Assembly (NCBI RefSeq): GCF_014633365.1
Contig: NC_068352.1
Span: 21,299,310-21,363,309, forward strand
Direction of reading: 5' to 3'
From: Diospyros lotus
Lineage: Eukaryota; Streptophyta; Magnoliopsida; Ericales; Ebenaceae
Length of the DNA: 64,000 nt
Made by a program: the position numbers and the translations under genes. The notes under the pieces were generated by a model that worked only from the letters and a program-made list of their open reading frames with translations, was not told the origin of the DNA and did no database searches. This document shows, piece by piece, positions 34,674-47,430 of the stretch (position 1 is its first letter; every line of letters starts with the position of its first letter).

Positions 34674-37204
34674 TGTAACACCCCACCTTACACGGGCGCT
34701 TCACTATAAGGGAATCCTCAAGAATCTTTTTTTTTCCAAGTCTATCACACGTCGTGCCATGGGAACAATCTTCACATGCAGATGAAACACTCGTCGCATA
34801 CAATGACCGACGCCCATGGTGATTTCAAGAACAATCTTCACATGCAGATAAAAGTCCCGAGAACCCTAGTCTTACTCGTTTAATTAACAAGATCAATAGA
34901 CTAATTAAGACTAAACGAGACATAATACAACACAGCGGAATAATTAACACCAAAATGTCATGGCCTACCACGAGTTTCGTACAAGATATTCCCATACCGA
35001 AATATGTATTACAAGCTATCAAACAATACAGCGTTGTCATTCAATCATTCATACATATTCCAAAATAAATACTAACACTTCCAAAACAGTACAACGACAA
35101 TCAACTAAACACCTTTGGCCCCATCAGCCATGTCCTCGATCTCGCAGCTGTCCCTGGCTGGAACGTTGAATGTTCCAGGGGTATAACCCAGATTAGATGA
35201 TAAGACATCTAAGTGATGGCATGAAACAGTTTACACAATGCATGAACAACATACGAGCATGGCATATACAAAAAAACGACAACATGCGAAAACGTCTACC
35301 TTGAGAAATCTCCCTGACATACTCAACCTCCCATAGGAAAATCCATTCCACACACCGTTGGGGGTTGACCTTATCGTGACATACTTAATCCCTTGAGTGC
35401 CCTACCGTGTCACTCGTTTACCAGGATTAACCTTATCCCATTCTTAAGATGATCCCATCCCGTCCCATACGGACCCAACCACGACACGAAAAATCGACAC
35501 CCCAATGACATGAAAAATACACGCCATGCACCGACTCGTTTTAAAAGTAAAACAGTTGATGCAATATATCACATGTTCAATATGCAAATGATGCCACAAT
35601 GTACATAAGTGAAAACGCTTTTGTAAACAACCCAAGTTCAGGAGGGTATAACTACTCGCTAGAACTGGTCCGATAATGTGTATCCTAAGCTCGGGAGGGT
35701 AAAACCGCTCACCAGAACCCACTACACACACTCCAAAACACATTCAAGACAAGATAAACTAGAATCAAACCACTCACCTTATTTCAGAAAAGTCTGATTT
35801 TTGCCTCAAAAAACGTGCCACACCTCGAAATTCATGTAATCCTTCTTCCAACAACCCAATTGGCTTCTATTTCACCATTAAGACCTTAGGAATCAATATT
35901 TCCATTTTTCCTCAATTTTCTCTATTTTTCTTTATTTTTCAAACATTTCTACCTCTCGAAAAATCATAATGAATGCCAAACACCTAGTTTTCCCAAATAT
36001 TTTTACATAAACCATCCTAAAATAATTTTATAAAAATTATAAACTTAAAATCAGGGAAAACTTGGGCTTCACGCACCCTCACGCGCTGGCACGTGGGTGC
36101 GGCTGGGGTCCGCGCATGCACACGCGCTACTGCCTCCTCTGGTCTTCTTCTCCGACCACGATAGCTTTCCAGCGATCTCCTTTAGCCAAAACAACAATGG
36201 GGCCTTGAAGATCTCGATGAGGCGACTTCAATGGACCCCTCACTCATTGGAAAAAGTCACCGAAAAGGGGTTTAAAACCCAGTTGCAGGTCTCAGTCCAA
36301 CGGCTCTCACTTTTCCGGCTAACTCACTGAAACTCCACCAAATGTACACGAAACTCTTCAAAAATCTCCAAAAATGATCCTTATGACTCGAAGAACAAAA
36401 GCCCTCTAATCCCTTTGCTCAATTCTTTCCAAAATGAGAGAAATTTCGCTCGATTTTAAATTTGAACCCTCGGCCAAGAACCCCTTTTATACTTATTTTT
36501 TACCCGATTCCCCATCATATCTTGCTTGTCCTTATCCCTTAAGCCCAGATCTAGCCTTTAATCCCATCAACTAGCCCTATTTCACGAGCTAAATCACTCA
36601 AAAAATTCGGCCGAATTCTTGGTCCCATCCGCCATTAATTCTGGTCATGTCGCTGTCGTGCTCAGCCAATGGCCACCCCCAGAAGCTTCATCATCACCTG
36701 AAGACAATCCTAGCACCTCTAGGCGAGCTTCCCGACGTCCAGAGGCAGCTTCCGGTGACCATGTGCGGCAGTCGCATTCACACCATGTATTTTGGAAATT
36801 TGCAGTTTTGCCCCCATGAATTTTCTAATTGCATTTTCTTCCTACCCATGGCACCCCTAGACTTTTCGTTAATTCCTCAACTACCCCTAGGTTCTAAACT
36901 ATTCATTTCCCTTAGGATTTCCTAAAAAATTCCTTGTTTCAACCTCTCACGGGCAGTTTATGAAATCTGCACTTTTGCTCGGATGTCCCTAATCACGCAT
37001 TTTCGTCCTCAAGCCTTTGAAAATCTCTTGATTTTGTCGAATATTGCTTATTTGGACAATTTTACCTTCATTGGCTTACTTGACATAGTCCCTAACCTTT
37101 CGTTTATGTTTTGAGTATTACATTTTGGCCCAAAACTATTGTAAATTCCATTTTGACCCCGTAATTTTTGAAAATGCTCTTAATATTAAGTACTGGGTAT
37201 TACA
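34674..37204 (-). mobile_element. Solo gypsy LTR (copy B), 2531 bp, inside copia 1 pol
   Basis: In plus coordinates it starts TGTAACACCCCACC and ends GGGTATTACA. AACT precedes it (34670-34673) and follows it (37205-37208); a fifth matching base is absent or was lost. It aligns with LTR A. A minus-strand TATA box (TATAAAAGGGG) lies at 36481-36491. The copia frame before and after it stays in register if one AACT copy is removed, so it is a later insertion that has since lost its internal region. Confidence 0.9.
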
Positions 37205-38461
37205 AACTTTTACTTGAATGGATTCTTCTATTGCTAATGTCTTCTTATTGAATACTCTATATGCCTTACTTAGTACTGAATATCCTAAAAATATGCCATC
37301 ATCATATTTTGAATCGAATTTACCTAAGGCATCTTTATTATTTAGAATAAAGCATTTACTACCAAAAATGTGAAAGTATGAAATATCAGGTTTTCTTCCT
37401 TTATATAGTTCATATAGAGTTTTCTTTAAGATTGGTCTTATGGATACTCTATTTAGAATATAACAAATTGTATTTACTGCTTCAGCCCAAAGATTTTTAG
37501 GAAGATTTTTGTCGCACAATATGGTTCTAGCTATTTCTTGTAAAGATCTATTTTTCCTTTCAACTACTCCATTTTGTTGAGGGGTTCTAGCACAAGAAAA
37601 ATTATTTTCAATACCATTATCTTCAAAAAAATATTTAAAGTGTTCATTTTCAAATTCTCCCCCATGATCACTCCTAATCTTTGAAATGCATATTCCTTTG
37701 TCTTTTTGAACTCTTTCGCAGAAAATTTTGAATTGTTTCAAAGTTTCATTTTTAGAAGTAAGAAATATTACCCATGTAAACCTAGAGAAGTCATCTACAA
37801 TGACAAGAGTATAATGTTTTCCTCCTAGGGTTTGGGTTCTCATAGGTCCAAAAAGATCTAAGTGAAGCAACATTAAAGGTCTAGAAGTTGAGACTACATT
37901 TGAAGGTTTAAAGGATATACTTTTTTGCTTGCCTTTCATACATGCATCACAAATGTGATCTCTTTCATATTTTAACTTAGGTAACCCTTTAACAAGATCA
38001 TGTTTAGATAATTTGTTTACAAGATTCATACTAGCATGACCTAGTCTATTATGCCATAACCAAGCATTTTGAGATATGGTGCTTACTAGACATCTTTCTA
38101 TACTAGATAGAGATAAGTCTAGGTAAATTTTGTATACATTATCAATTCTATTTTCTATAATTTTTATATCATTTGTTTTCAAACATGACACCTCACATGC
38201 AAAGGTATTAAAGCACACTTTATTTCCACTGTCACGCAATTGACTTATACTAATTAAATTGTGTTCAAGACCATCTACCAAAGCAACTTTTTCAAGAACA
38301 AAATTTGGAAAACATATAGAACCAATACCACGAATTTTACCTTTTGAGTTGTCACCATAGACAACGTTACCTCCTTGCTTATAGGTGATGTTGTTGAAGA
38401 GTCGTTCATCTCCGGTCATGTGTTTTGAACAACCACTATCAAGAAACCACTTGCTTCTCAC
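37205..38461 (-). pseudogene. Copia 1 protease end and integrase
   Basis: Opens with KWFLDSGCSKHMTGD, the aspartic protease active-site region (DSG). Next comes the HHCC zinc finger (HNRLGHASM ... CDACMKGK). The integrase catalytic triad is intact: Asp in LHLDLFGPM, Asp in IRSDHGGEFE and Glu in QQNGVVERKNR. GYSVLSKAYRVFN follows and the frame stops at the LTR B insertion. On the gag side the same frame continues through two TGA stops to the gag ORF. The protein cut the polyprotein and joined element DNA to the genome. Confidence 0.92.
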
Positions 38462-38497
38462 AACATTTGTAGCAAGAGAAACCTGTCATACAGATAA

Positions 38498-40093
38498 TCA
38501 AGTTGCTTCCTTTGGTACCCAACCCTTTTTGGGTCCATCCATGTTAGCATATAATTCTCTTTTTGGTACCCAAATTTGCTTATATCTATGTGGGTTGTTT
38601 CTTATGAAACATTTGTTGATAGAGTGATTATGTCTCCCACAATAATAGCATGTGTTCTTTTTCTTTGAAAAGTATTGTTTACGAAAATGATCTTTCAGTT
38701 TTTGATAGGAAGCTTTTACAAAAATGGTTTTGTTTTGATTATCTAGACACGGATCAAAACCTAATCCTTGTTTATCTCCAAAGTTTCTTTGAGCTCCTAG
38801 GATCATTTCAAGTTTCTTTTTCCCTTCAACAAGTTTTTCTAAGGATTCCTTTAAGTCAATATTTTGTTTGGAGAGAATTTCATTTTTACTTACTAGGTCA
38901 TTTTTCTCAACCATCCAAGAGTCTTTTTCTTCTTGCAATATTTTTACTTCACTAACTAATGATATTGATTTCTTTCTGAGAACATTGTATTTGAAACTAA
39001 CTTCCTCAAACTCATTCATGATTTCATTTAATGCATCTTGTAATTCTTCATGAGAAAAATTCAAGGATTTAGAAGAACTTACCTCTTCAATATTGGCCAT
39101 AAGACAAAGGTTGGCAACTTCTTCATTTTTATCTTCATCTTTCGAGGAGAAGTTATTCTCACTCCATGTGGCTAAGGCTTTCTTCTTCCCTTTCCATTCA
39201 TTTCTCTTCAAAGAAGGATATGCGGATCTTACATGACCTGTTTTCTTGCACTCATAATATTTAATTTCTTTAGTACCTTCTTCTTTTTGCTCATTATCTT
39301 TCTTAAAGCGTCTTCTTTGAGTAAATTTTTGATTTTTCATGAATCTATTAAATCTCCTAGTAAACATTGCAAAGTGTTCGTCCTCACTATCTTGTGAATC
39401 TTGGTTGTCGGTTTCTATCTTAAAAGCTACATTTTTGTTTTTCTTTGAATCATCTTCATCATTTCTTTTCATCAAAATTTCATGAGTCATTAGTGATCCT
39501 AACAAGGTATCAAAGGTTAGGGTATCTAGGTCTTTGGCTTTTGTTATGGCGGTGACTTTTCGATCCCAAATTCTAGGAAGACTCCTTAACACTTTTCTAA
39601 CTCTTTCTGCATTTGGATATGTTTTTCCTAGAGATTCTAAACCTGAAACTATATCATTGAATCTAGTAAACATATCTTTTATAGACTCATCTTCTTTCAT
39701 GGAAAATAATTTATAATCATGAACAAGTAAACTAATTTTTGTTTCTTTTACCTGTTTTGTACCTTCATGTGTTACCTCTAGCTTGTCCCATATTTCTTTG
39801 GCAATCTTGCAAGTTGATATACGGTTGAATTCTTCTGCACTTAGGGCACATATCAATGCATTCATTGCTTTTGCATTGATCTTCATGTTTCTCCTTTCTT
39901 TTTCCATCCAAGTTTCCATTTTTTCTATATCGACCAATCTAATATCCTTCTTGATGACTTGCATAAGAGTAGAATCCTGCAAAAGATAAATTTGCATTCT
40001 TGCTTTCCAATAATTATAGTTAATACCATCAAATAAAGGTGGATGAGCTGTACTTTTACCCTCGGCATGGGATGAACTAGCAAAATGAGCCAT
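38498..40093 (-). CDS. Copia 1 gag (UBN2-type) with two zinc knuckles
   Basis: 531 codons, open throughout. The N-terminus has PPLFDGINYNYWKARM, the DUF4219-like start of copia gag. A UBN2 region follows (EIWDKLEVTHEGTKQVKETK, DMFTRFNDIVSGLESLGKTY, VLRSLPRIWDRKVTAI). Knuckle 1 near residue 280 is YYECKKTGHVRSAYP, where the first and last Cys have become Tyr. An acidic and coiled-coil stretch lies around residues 330-440. Knuckle 2 near residue 487 is CYYCGRHNHSINKC, intact. Gag forms the particle shell and binds element RNA. Loss of knuckle 1 Cys by G-to-A type changes suggests decay despite the open frame. Confidence 0.9.
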   Translation of the reverse strand: MAHFASSSHAEGKSTAHPPLFDGINYNYWKARMQIYLLQDSTLMQVIKKDIRLVDIEKMETWMEKERRNMKINAKAMNALICALSAEEFNRISTCKIAKEIWDKLEVTHEGTKQVKETKISLLVHDYKLFSMKEDESIKDMFTRFNDIVSGLESLGKTYPNAERVRKVLRSLPRIWDRKVTAITKAKDLDTLTFDTLLGSLMTHEILMKRNDEDDSKKNKNVAFKIETDNQDSQDSEDEHFAMFTRRFNRFMKNQKFTQRRRFKKDNEQKEEGTKEIKYYECKKTGHVRSAYPSLKRNEWKGKKKALATWSENNFSSKDEDKNEEVANLCLMANIEEVSSSKSLNFSHEELQDALNEIMNEFEEVSFKYNVLRKKSISLVSEVKILQEEKDSWMVEKNDLVSKNEILSKQNIDLKESLEKLVEGKKKLEMILGAQRNFGDKQGLGFDPCLDNQNKTIFVKASYQKLKDHFRKQYFSKKKNTCYYCGRHNHSINKCFIRNNPHRYKQIWVPKRELYANMDGPKKGWVPKEAT

Positions 40094-40143
40094 AGATGGA
40101 TCTTATCCTTAGGTTGTCAGACCTATTTAAAGAAATGAGAATT

Positions 40144-40156
40144 GGCTCTGATACCA
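40144..40156 (-). promoter_or_regulatory. Primer binding site of copia 1 (tRNA-iMet type)
   Basis: Minus-strand TGGTATCAGAGCC, complementary to the 3' end of initiator tRNA-Met, two bases from the LTR edge. This fixes the element's strand and the 5' LTR boundary. Confidence 0.9.
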
Positions 40157-40158
40157 AT

Positions 40159-41495
40159 TGATAGAATAGAAATGCTAAGGCACACACCAAGAGAGGGGTG
40201 AATTGGTATATTAAAAATTCTTTTGGTAAATAGATATGTTGTCTGAGAAAACCACGGCTTCGATTAAAACTCAAGACCTTAAAATAGAACAATCAGGGAT
40301 ATAAATATATGAAACAAGAGAAAAAAAATGCTTGAAAAGATAATATGAAAAGACCACAAGCAAACCTAGCTTTTAAGCTAGGAAGATACAAACTTCTTGC
40401 ATAAGCAAGCCCTCTAGCAAACCTAGGTAACAAAACCCCTTACTTTGACAAGTAGGTCCTTTAGCTATACGAGCTAGGAACATAAGAAATGATACAAGAG
40501 ATTAGTTTGCCTACTTGGTTACAATGTAATCAAGAATAAATACAAGGCTACAAATTATGCTTTAAAACAAATAAAATACAAGCCTTGAGAGCAAGAGACT
40601 TAGGGCACAATTGAAGCACGATTGATGAGCACTTGGGAGCTAGTTGATAGATTGCTTCAGTAGATCAAATTCTTCTTCTTGACTTGCATTTATAGAGGTT
40701 TGAAAGACAGAACTTGAAATCATCTCGTTGCAAGTGGAGACACCATCATAGAGGAAGGAATTTTGGCCGTTAAAAGCTGTCTGCTATAGAGACTGTCGAC
40801 ATCTTATTTACAAGTTGTCGACAGATTAATTCAAATTTAAACAACTGTCGATAATTAAACAAATACTGTCGACATTTTGACAAAACTATCGACATCTTAT
40901 TTACAAGCTGTCGACAGATTAATTCAAATTTAAACAACTGTCGATAATTAAACAAATACTATCGACATTTTGGCAAAATTGTCGACATCTTATTTACAAG
41001 CTGTCGACAGATTAATTCAAATTTAAACAACTATCGATAATTAAACAAATACTGTCGACATTTTGACAAAACTGTCGACAGTGTTGATGCAGTGACTGTC
41101 GACATTTAGAAAATGAGAGCATGCAATTATCATGTCGACAGTTTAATTAAGACTGTCGACAGTTTGGGCTGAAAATTAAAGAACCGGTCGACAGTTTATG
41201 ATATACTATCGACATTTTCTCCCAAACAATAGATACTGTCGACATGTTCTCTCAGAACTGTTAACATTTTCTAAAAAGAACTCTTTGAATTATAAGACTA
41301 CCTTTCTTCTTTTTGATTTATTAATATTGAAAATAATATCAAGTAAAAGGATTTTTTTTCGGAAAACATATTTCAATAAAGATTTTGATTTAGATAACAT
41401 TTTGATTGAAACCAAAACAAGTGTAAATATATTTCACCAAGCAAACCATTCGAATTGATTATCATCAAAACTTAAAGCAAAGAAGAAAATTATCA
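40159..41495 (-). mobile_element. Copia 1 5' LTR
   Basis: Plus coordinates run from TGATAGAATAG next to the primer site to ...AAAATTATCA. The outer end is inferred from homology with the solo LTR at 25256-26457, which shares atcatcaaaactta near that end. A TATAAA box on the minus strand lies at 40689-40694. The LTR carries three 93-bp repeats and many GTCGAC palindromes. Confidence 0.75.
40793..41250. repeat. 93-bp tandem repeats and GTCGAC palindrome array in copia 1 LTR
   Basis: The unit gtcgacatcttatttacaag starts at about 40796, 40889 and 40982, a 93-bp period. Through 41250 there are about twenty tgtcgaca-, ctgtcgacag- or atcgacat-like sites in 460 bp. The perfect palindrome CTGTCGACAG recurs several times. 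Confidence 0.9.
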
Positions 41496-41499
41496 TATA

Positions 41500-42288
41500 C
41501 CTACCCTAGATCAACCTTCTAGTGGCCTCAACTAACCAAAAATCCCACTTGCAGGCGTGCGACAAACCGGCCAGTTTTCTGGTCAAATTTTTCTTGAAAT
41601 TCGGCCACCCCGATGGCTGTTATCAGCCATGACTTGACCCAAAGGGATCCCCGACCATTACTCGTGATTTCCCCATGGCCAATTTGGTGAATGGAATGGG
41701 TTGGTAGGCCATTGTTGTTTACAGGTTTTCTTGAAATTACAGTTTGGCCCCTCAAACTTTGGTTTTTCTCACTTTGGCCCTGTTCACTTAGCCCCTTAAC
41801 TTTTCATAATTTCACTTAAGACCCTCAAGCCCTAAAACATCCATTTGACCCCAGAAGATTATGAAAAACATTATTTCGACCTCCCTTCGGCAATTTCAGA
41901 AAACTGCACTTAGGCCCGAATCTTCGTTTTGGCCTCAAACTCTTCTGTTTCTTCCTAAAACAATTGAAGGGTTGTTCCTTACGAAAAAATGAAGCCCCCT
42001 CAAGCTTCCGTTGACTTCCTAACAGTTTCCTATAACATTTCAATTTTTTAGCCTAAATCGCAGCTGCATTTTAGCTGTACCGAAAATCGTTCTTGATCAA
42101 ATTTCTTCTGATACCATAAATTATATCTCGAAATACTCGTCAAAATCGTATCATTTTCCTTAGATATCTTGGCTCCAGGGTACTCCCTACTGACAATTAG
42201 GTACTTATAACTACTATCAAGCCAATTTTTCGGTATTCTTAACTTACTTAAATTACGTGGTAACTTCGTGAAAATATGGGTTCTTACA
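41500..42288 (-). mobile_element. Gypsy LTR fragment (copy E)
   Basis: On the minus strand it begins TGTAAGAACCCATATTTT at 42288 and matches the first 790 bp of LTR copy F (aataccgaaaaattg, aagtacc..attg). It stops where copia 1 begins at 41495. Together with fragment L on the far side of copia 1, it suggests that copia 1 landed in one gypsy LTR. Confidence 0.75.
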
Positions 42289-45200
42289 CATTCCTCGAAG
42301 TAAAAATAGGGCAAACAAACCCCAATGAAACACCAACAAAACCATCCAATTTACAAGAAAAATATACGATACTTATAACCAATGGAAAGAAACCATTTTA
42401 TCAAAAGAGATTTCAACAAAATGGAGAAGATCAAATCTTGCGTGAAATGGAGAAAAAGATAGTCAAAGAAATCTTGCACAACCAAATAAAAGAAGGTGCA
42501 AGAAGAACTTGCCTTAAATGGTGCAACTCCAAGAGATGAAAAACACTCCCAAAAATCTACAAATCTTCACTTGTGTAACGCCTCGCTTTTCTGAGCGTTA
42601 AATAACTTAGGAATTTCAGAAACATTTTTTTTTTTCAATATAAACCATTTTCCCGACAATCCCGTTTTACCTTCCCAGCATACTAAACAAGAATCGATAA
42701 GCCAAGACGGGTAATCATCATAAATGCAAAAGCTTAAAATCGAAACCTGATATGGTACATAACTGAATTCACTTAATCATAATATAAGAATCTGTACCAT
42801 CATATCATCAAATACTTAAATATATGGAGACTTATCTGTACAATTTGACGATTCCTCAGAAATACATAACAATTATACATGATCTTCAATATAGTATAAT
42901 CTTCTAACCATGATTAAAGACGTATCATGAATCCTCACGAATGAGCATATACCGGAACAACTCACCGAACCCATCGGCCACGTCATCAATCATCTCCTTG
43001 CCATAGCTGAAAATCCTAACTGGAACATTTGAATGTTCGAGGGGTATAACCCGATTAAAAGATGAATCTTCTAGTGAGGGTTTAAAAACATGATACATGA
43101 ATACATTATGCAATAACATAAACAATCATATGCCCTAGTGTAACTTCCCTGGCCCACCAGCCTGGCGCAAGAACCCTTGGCAGAATCCCGACCTGCTTTC
43201 AGGATAATTCTAACGTTGTTCCATCATTTGCCCTTGGGGAAATTCGGGTACACTATCGAGGCGACATCCCAATCCCATGCACGAGTATCAATATACCAAT
43301 AATATCGTGCCATGCAAAAATCACGACTTCCCATGCAATATGACAAAATGATCATAATTTCAATAAATATCATGCATAATGAAGCAATCATGTCATATAT
43401 AGGTTCTCGAGATAAAACTACTCACCTTAGCATGAAGTTTTAAATACTTCAAAAAATGTGTATCACCTCGGTTTGCGTGCGAATCTCAAAATAACGCAAA
43501 TCATCAAGATCCTTGGCCAAATCACTTCCTAGCCAATCATTTCCAAGGAAAAACCAATAATATCATTTTTCCATACTTTTTCTTATTTTTCCTCTATTTT
43601 TCATAGTCATAACTTCTTCCAAAATTTAAAATAAATAACTAATCAAGAAATTTCTTGAATTTGTCTTCATGAAAATTCCTAAAATAACATTTCTAACCTC
43701 CATAATGTTCTGAGAATTTTTTGAAACCTCTTCTTATTTTTTTTCTAATTAACTTTCCTTTCCAAAATTCAAAATAATTGTTTTCTCATGCAATTTCCTA
43801 ACTTAAAATTCATAAAAACAAACTATTCCTTTTTCCTATAGTTTTGGACATTTTTAAAGAATTTTATCCATCTTATTTCTATTTTTACTCTATTTTTCTT
43901 TATTTTTAACATTTAAAAATAATAAAAAATACTTCCAGTCATCTTCTCCGACGCCGGCACATCAGAAAATTAAGCTGACTATACCATAAGATAGCCTACC
44001 TTGATTCGATCATTCTGGCCAAATTTGAGTTTGAAACAACACTCGAAAAACCTCTCTCCGAGCAAAAATCAGTCCGATTTCGGCGAGATTCGATTTTTTC
44101 GGCGAAGCTCCGATCACCCATCAGATGAACTCCAAAATTTCTTAAAATTTTCAGAAATGATCCTCACCTCATGGGCAAAAAAATCCCTATAGTTTGGTTC
44201 CTTAATTTGTTCAATAACGAGGTCGATTTGAAGCTCAAATCTTGCAAAACCCTCAACCACCATATCCTCTATTTGTAGCCTAATTTGGTCCCCAAAATGA
44301 CAAATCTCGAGCAACCCAAGGTCTCTGATGTCTCCTCTTTCCCTTAATGAACCCAAAACCCACTGAAAGTTGCCTCAAAAATCAATTTATAGTGGGTAAA
44401 AATCTAGTTTCTTTTGGCCAAAAGTTCGGCTGTTTTCGACCAAGCCAAGGCCGATTGTTGGCCTAGGCTCAACCCAAGAGCATCCTAGGCTACTTTCCTT
44501 GAGTATTTCGCCACCAAATTTGGTGATGGGAGGTGGTGGAGGAAGCTTGATCGGCCATGGCAGAATTGCTCTTTGTGCAATTTTGTAAAATTGCACTTTG
44601 ACCCCAATTTTTTTCCATTTTGAACTTTTGGTCCTTTCCTTGAAGCCCCTGAGCTTCCCAATAGTGCTATTGCGACCTACAAGTTCTATACTTTCTATTG
44701 CATCCCTGAAGATTCTGAAAAAATGTCATTTCGATCTCCCTCCAACAATTTCAGAAAACTGCACTTAGGCTCGAATCTTCGTTTTGGCCGTAAACCTTTT
44801 CGTTTTTTCCTAAAACTATTGAAGGGTTGTCCTACATACCGAATATGAGCCCTCTCAATATTTTGTTGACTTCCTGGAAGTCTCCTATGATAATTCAATT
44901 TTGCAGCCTAAATCGCAGCTGCATTTTAGCTGTATCGAAAATCGTTCCTGATTTGATTTCTTTTGAGGCCATAAATCATGTCTCGAAATACTCATCACTG
45001 TCATATCATTTTCCTTTAGCATCTCGGCTCCAGGGCACTCCCTGCAGTCGATTCGGTCAATTTTCGGACTATTTAGATATCAATCTTCCCCGAAATTTTA
45101 TTTTTCTAATAAAACACTTATTTTCAAATAAACCTAATTTCTTAGGTATTACAACTTGAACTCTAACCAAGAGCAATAAATGAAGAGAATAGAAGAAAAA

Positions 45201-45728
45201 AAATGAAGAGGAAGAAGAAGTGATGCACAAGAAAGAAAGTAAGAGAAAATGGAGAGAGATAGAAGAAGAATTGTGGAGAAAGCAATAGAGAATGGGGTGG
45301 GAGTGGGCTACTGTCCAACTCCAACCACCCCCTTATTTTTCTCTTCCCATTTTGCCCTCCACTACACACCCACATCACCTAAAATATCCATGCCCCTTAT
45401 GAACATTTCTCACCACTTAACATTTCTTTTTCATTTATTTAATTCTTCCTCACATTAAATACATGGGCCAAAGCCCATCTCAAGAGTCCACTCATATTGG
45501 GCCCAAGCCCATTAGCCCACAACATTGGACTCTTCTACACATTTAAACCCTATTTATATGGGCTTATACATTTTCACATCACTTGCATTTATCATCCCAC
45601 ATAATTATCATTTTCATTTATTTTCCTTTTATCAACACATAAATTATTTCCCAAAATTAATTATGATAAAATTCAAATACCCAAAATAACTTACCAATAA
45701 CGCCTAAACCCACTAACGGGTCATTACA
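42289..45728 (-). mobile_element. Gypsy-like LTR piece (copy D), split by LTR C
   Basis: The sequence 42289-42573 and 45154-45728 becomes continuous once LTR C and one ACTTG are removed. Its minus-strand start is TGTAATGACCCG at 45728, resembling the start of LTR G (TGTAATGACCCA). It contains a GA-rich leader-like stretch (45155-45300) and TGGGCC-type motifs near 45465-45560. No coding is recognised. Confidence 0.5.
42574..45153 (-). mobile_element. Solo gypsy LTR (copy C), 2580 bp, TSD ACTTG
   Basis: Plus coordinates start TGTAACGCCTCGC and end TTAGGTATTACA, with ACTTG on both sides (42569-42573 and 45154-45158). Internal landmarks shared with the other copies are ggaacatttgaatgttcgaggggtataac and aaattttc/ctcgaaat blocks. 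No gag or pol. Confidence 0.9.
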
Positions 45729-47430
45729 TTAAAGATAGATCTTAAGTCTCACAAAAAAAAAAAAAAAAAAAAGACAAAACTTGTAAAAAACAAAAATAAA
45801 ATTAAACACTGAAAAGAGAATAAATTTTGAAAACTAACAATGTACCATGTTCATACAAAGAAGTCAAATGATTATCAACAAAACAACAAAGAGCCCGACG
45901 CACGAATATGAACATTTAGAAAGTTTAGAAATGGTTTTAATAATACTTCCATAAAAAATGAGATATTTCATAAATTTATTTTAAAAATAATTTCTCTCTA
46001 ATAAAAATTGCATGTTCAAGTTAAATTTTAAGAATTATTATTATATGTTGAATTTACACTATTATTGTTATGATATAATAATGATTTTTTTTTTTTTATG
46101 TGAGATAATGGCTTGATCAAGATGCAAGAGAGTTATTCCTTAGGTCTCCGAGAGGCTTGCAAAGAGAAAAATAAGTTAATGGCAGAACCCATCTGATCAA
46201 CACAGTGGGTTTTAGATTGCTAAATTTCATCTATAACTCAGAGAGAAAAAGAGAGAGGACAAATGATAAAGAGATGACAACATGAGGTAATTTGTTGCGA
46301 CACCAACTAATAGTGTGAGGAAAGAGATGATGGTGACAACGATAAGTGATCGATAGTTGGTTGTTTACAAATAATAGTTAATGACTAACAAATAGTAGCA
46401 AAGAAGAGAGAGATATCTAGATTATAATTTTTAAATTTATATAAAAATATATTTATTTTTTTCTTGGTCAACATTAGCATTTTATACATAACACTTAAAC
46501 TTCAAAAATAAAAATTAACCCCCTATAGTTTTTTTATAGTATAACTATTAAGGGGGAAAGCCATTCTATATCTTAATTCGAAAATCATTTCAGACTTATC
46601 TTGATACTCTCTTATCCTGCTCATTTTAACAAATGTTACCTAAATATATTAAATAAATATTTATTTATATTTATTTTTTTATTTTTTAACAAGAATAACA
46701 CATGTCACTTCTCTAGTTGTTTAATATAAATAACTTAATTGTACATTTAATTGTGTTACAATATCTACATATTAGATAGTGACATATGATATTGTTATAA
46801 AGTATAAGACATAATGTTAGCCGTATATTATGGTTTTTAAACTTTTTAACTTAACGAAAAATCTCCTATTTATAGAGAGAAAGAGATTGACAAGATAGCT
46901 CTTAGACTCATTTCTATATAATGTAATCCCTCGATATTGTTCTATTTTTATGATTTTTAAAATTTAAAATAATAAAAATTTTAACAATATTATGGTTTAA
47001 TATTATTAAAATTAAACCATTTAATAAATATTACAAATATTTATTCAATATATTTAATAAAAATTACAAATATTATACATTTATTATATTTTTTATTTTA
47101 TGCACATGAAATATATTAATTATTATACACATTTAATAATTAATTATTATACATTTATTATATTTTCTATTTCATGCACATGAAATATATTAATTGATAT
47201 ATTTAGAATTTAACAATATTATGGTTTTTAAACTTAATATATTTATTTAAATTTTATAAATTATTTTTTTATTTTCATCTCATGTTTAAATGTATATTTA
47301 TTTCTTTAAATATATATTAATATACTTATTTTTGATAAAATTTAAATACTTATATATTTAAATATTCATCACAAATTTAAATATTTATAAATTAATTGAA
47401 TAAAATAAAAAATTAAAAAAATTTAAAATT
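45729..47430. other. AT-rich intergenic, no gene recognised
   Basis: At 46545-46640 a short stretch (agggggaaag ... ttaacaaatgttacc) resembles one arm of the Harbinger-type MITE at 16993. The rest is A/T-rich, with a small tandem duplication of acatgaaatatattaatt near 47104 and 47180. Confidence 0.5.

Larger units (their letters stand above)
32336..41495 (-). mobile_element. Copia 1: SIRE/Maximus-like Ty1-copia element, 3'-truncated
   Basis: Reading leftwards from a 5' LTR (41495-40159) it has a tRNA-Met-type primer site, gag, protease, integrase, RT, RNase H, a spacer with GTCGAC repeats and an extra 3' ORF, which is cut off at about 32336. The integrase-before-RT order is copia type. The extra 3' ORF and the coiled-coil gag with two knuckles suggest the SIRE/Maximus lineage. 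No 3' LTR remains. A solo gypsy LTR (34674-37204) splits pol. In-frame stops show it is inactive. Confidence 0.85.

Noticed and set aside
40770..40955. Repetitive 61-codon frame (NYRQLFKFELICRQL repeats)
   Set aside because: It is a translation of the 93-bp LTR repeat, a multiple of three, not a protein gene.
40793..41250. CRISPR or bacterial operator array (GTCGAC repeats)
   Set aside because: The motifs lie inside a plant copia LTR with a primer site and gag next to it. Spacing is irregular and partly explained by a 93-bp tandem repeat.
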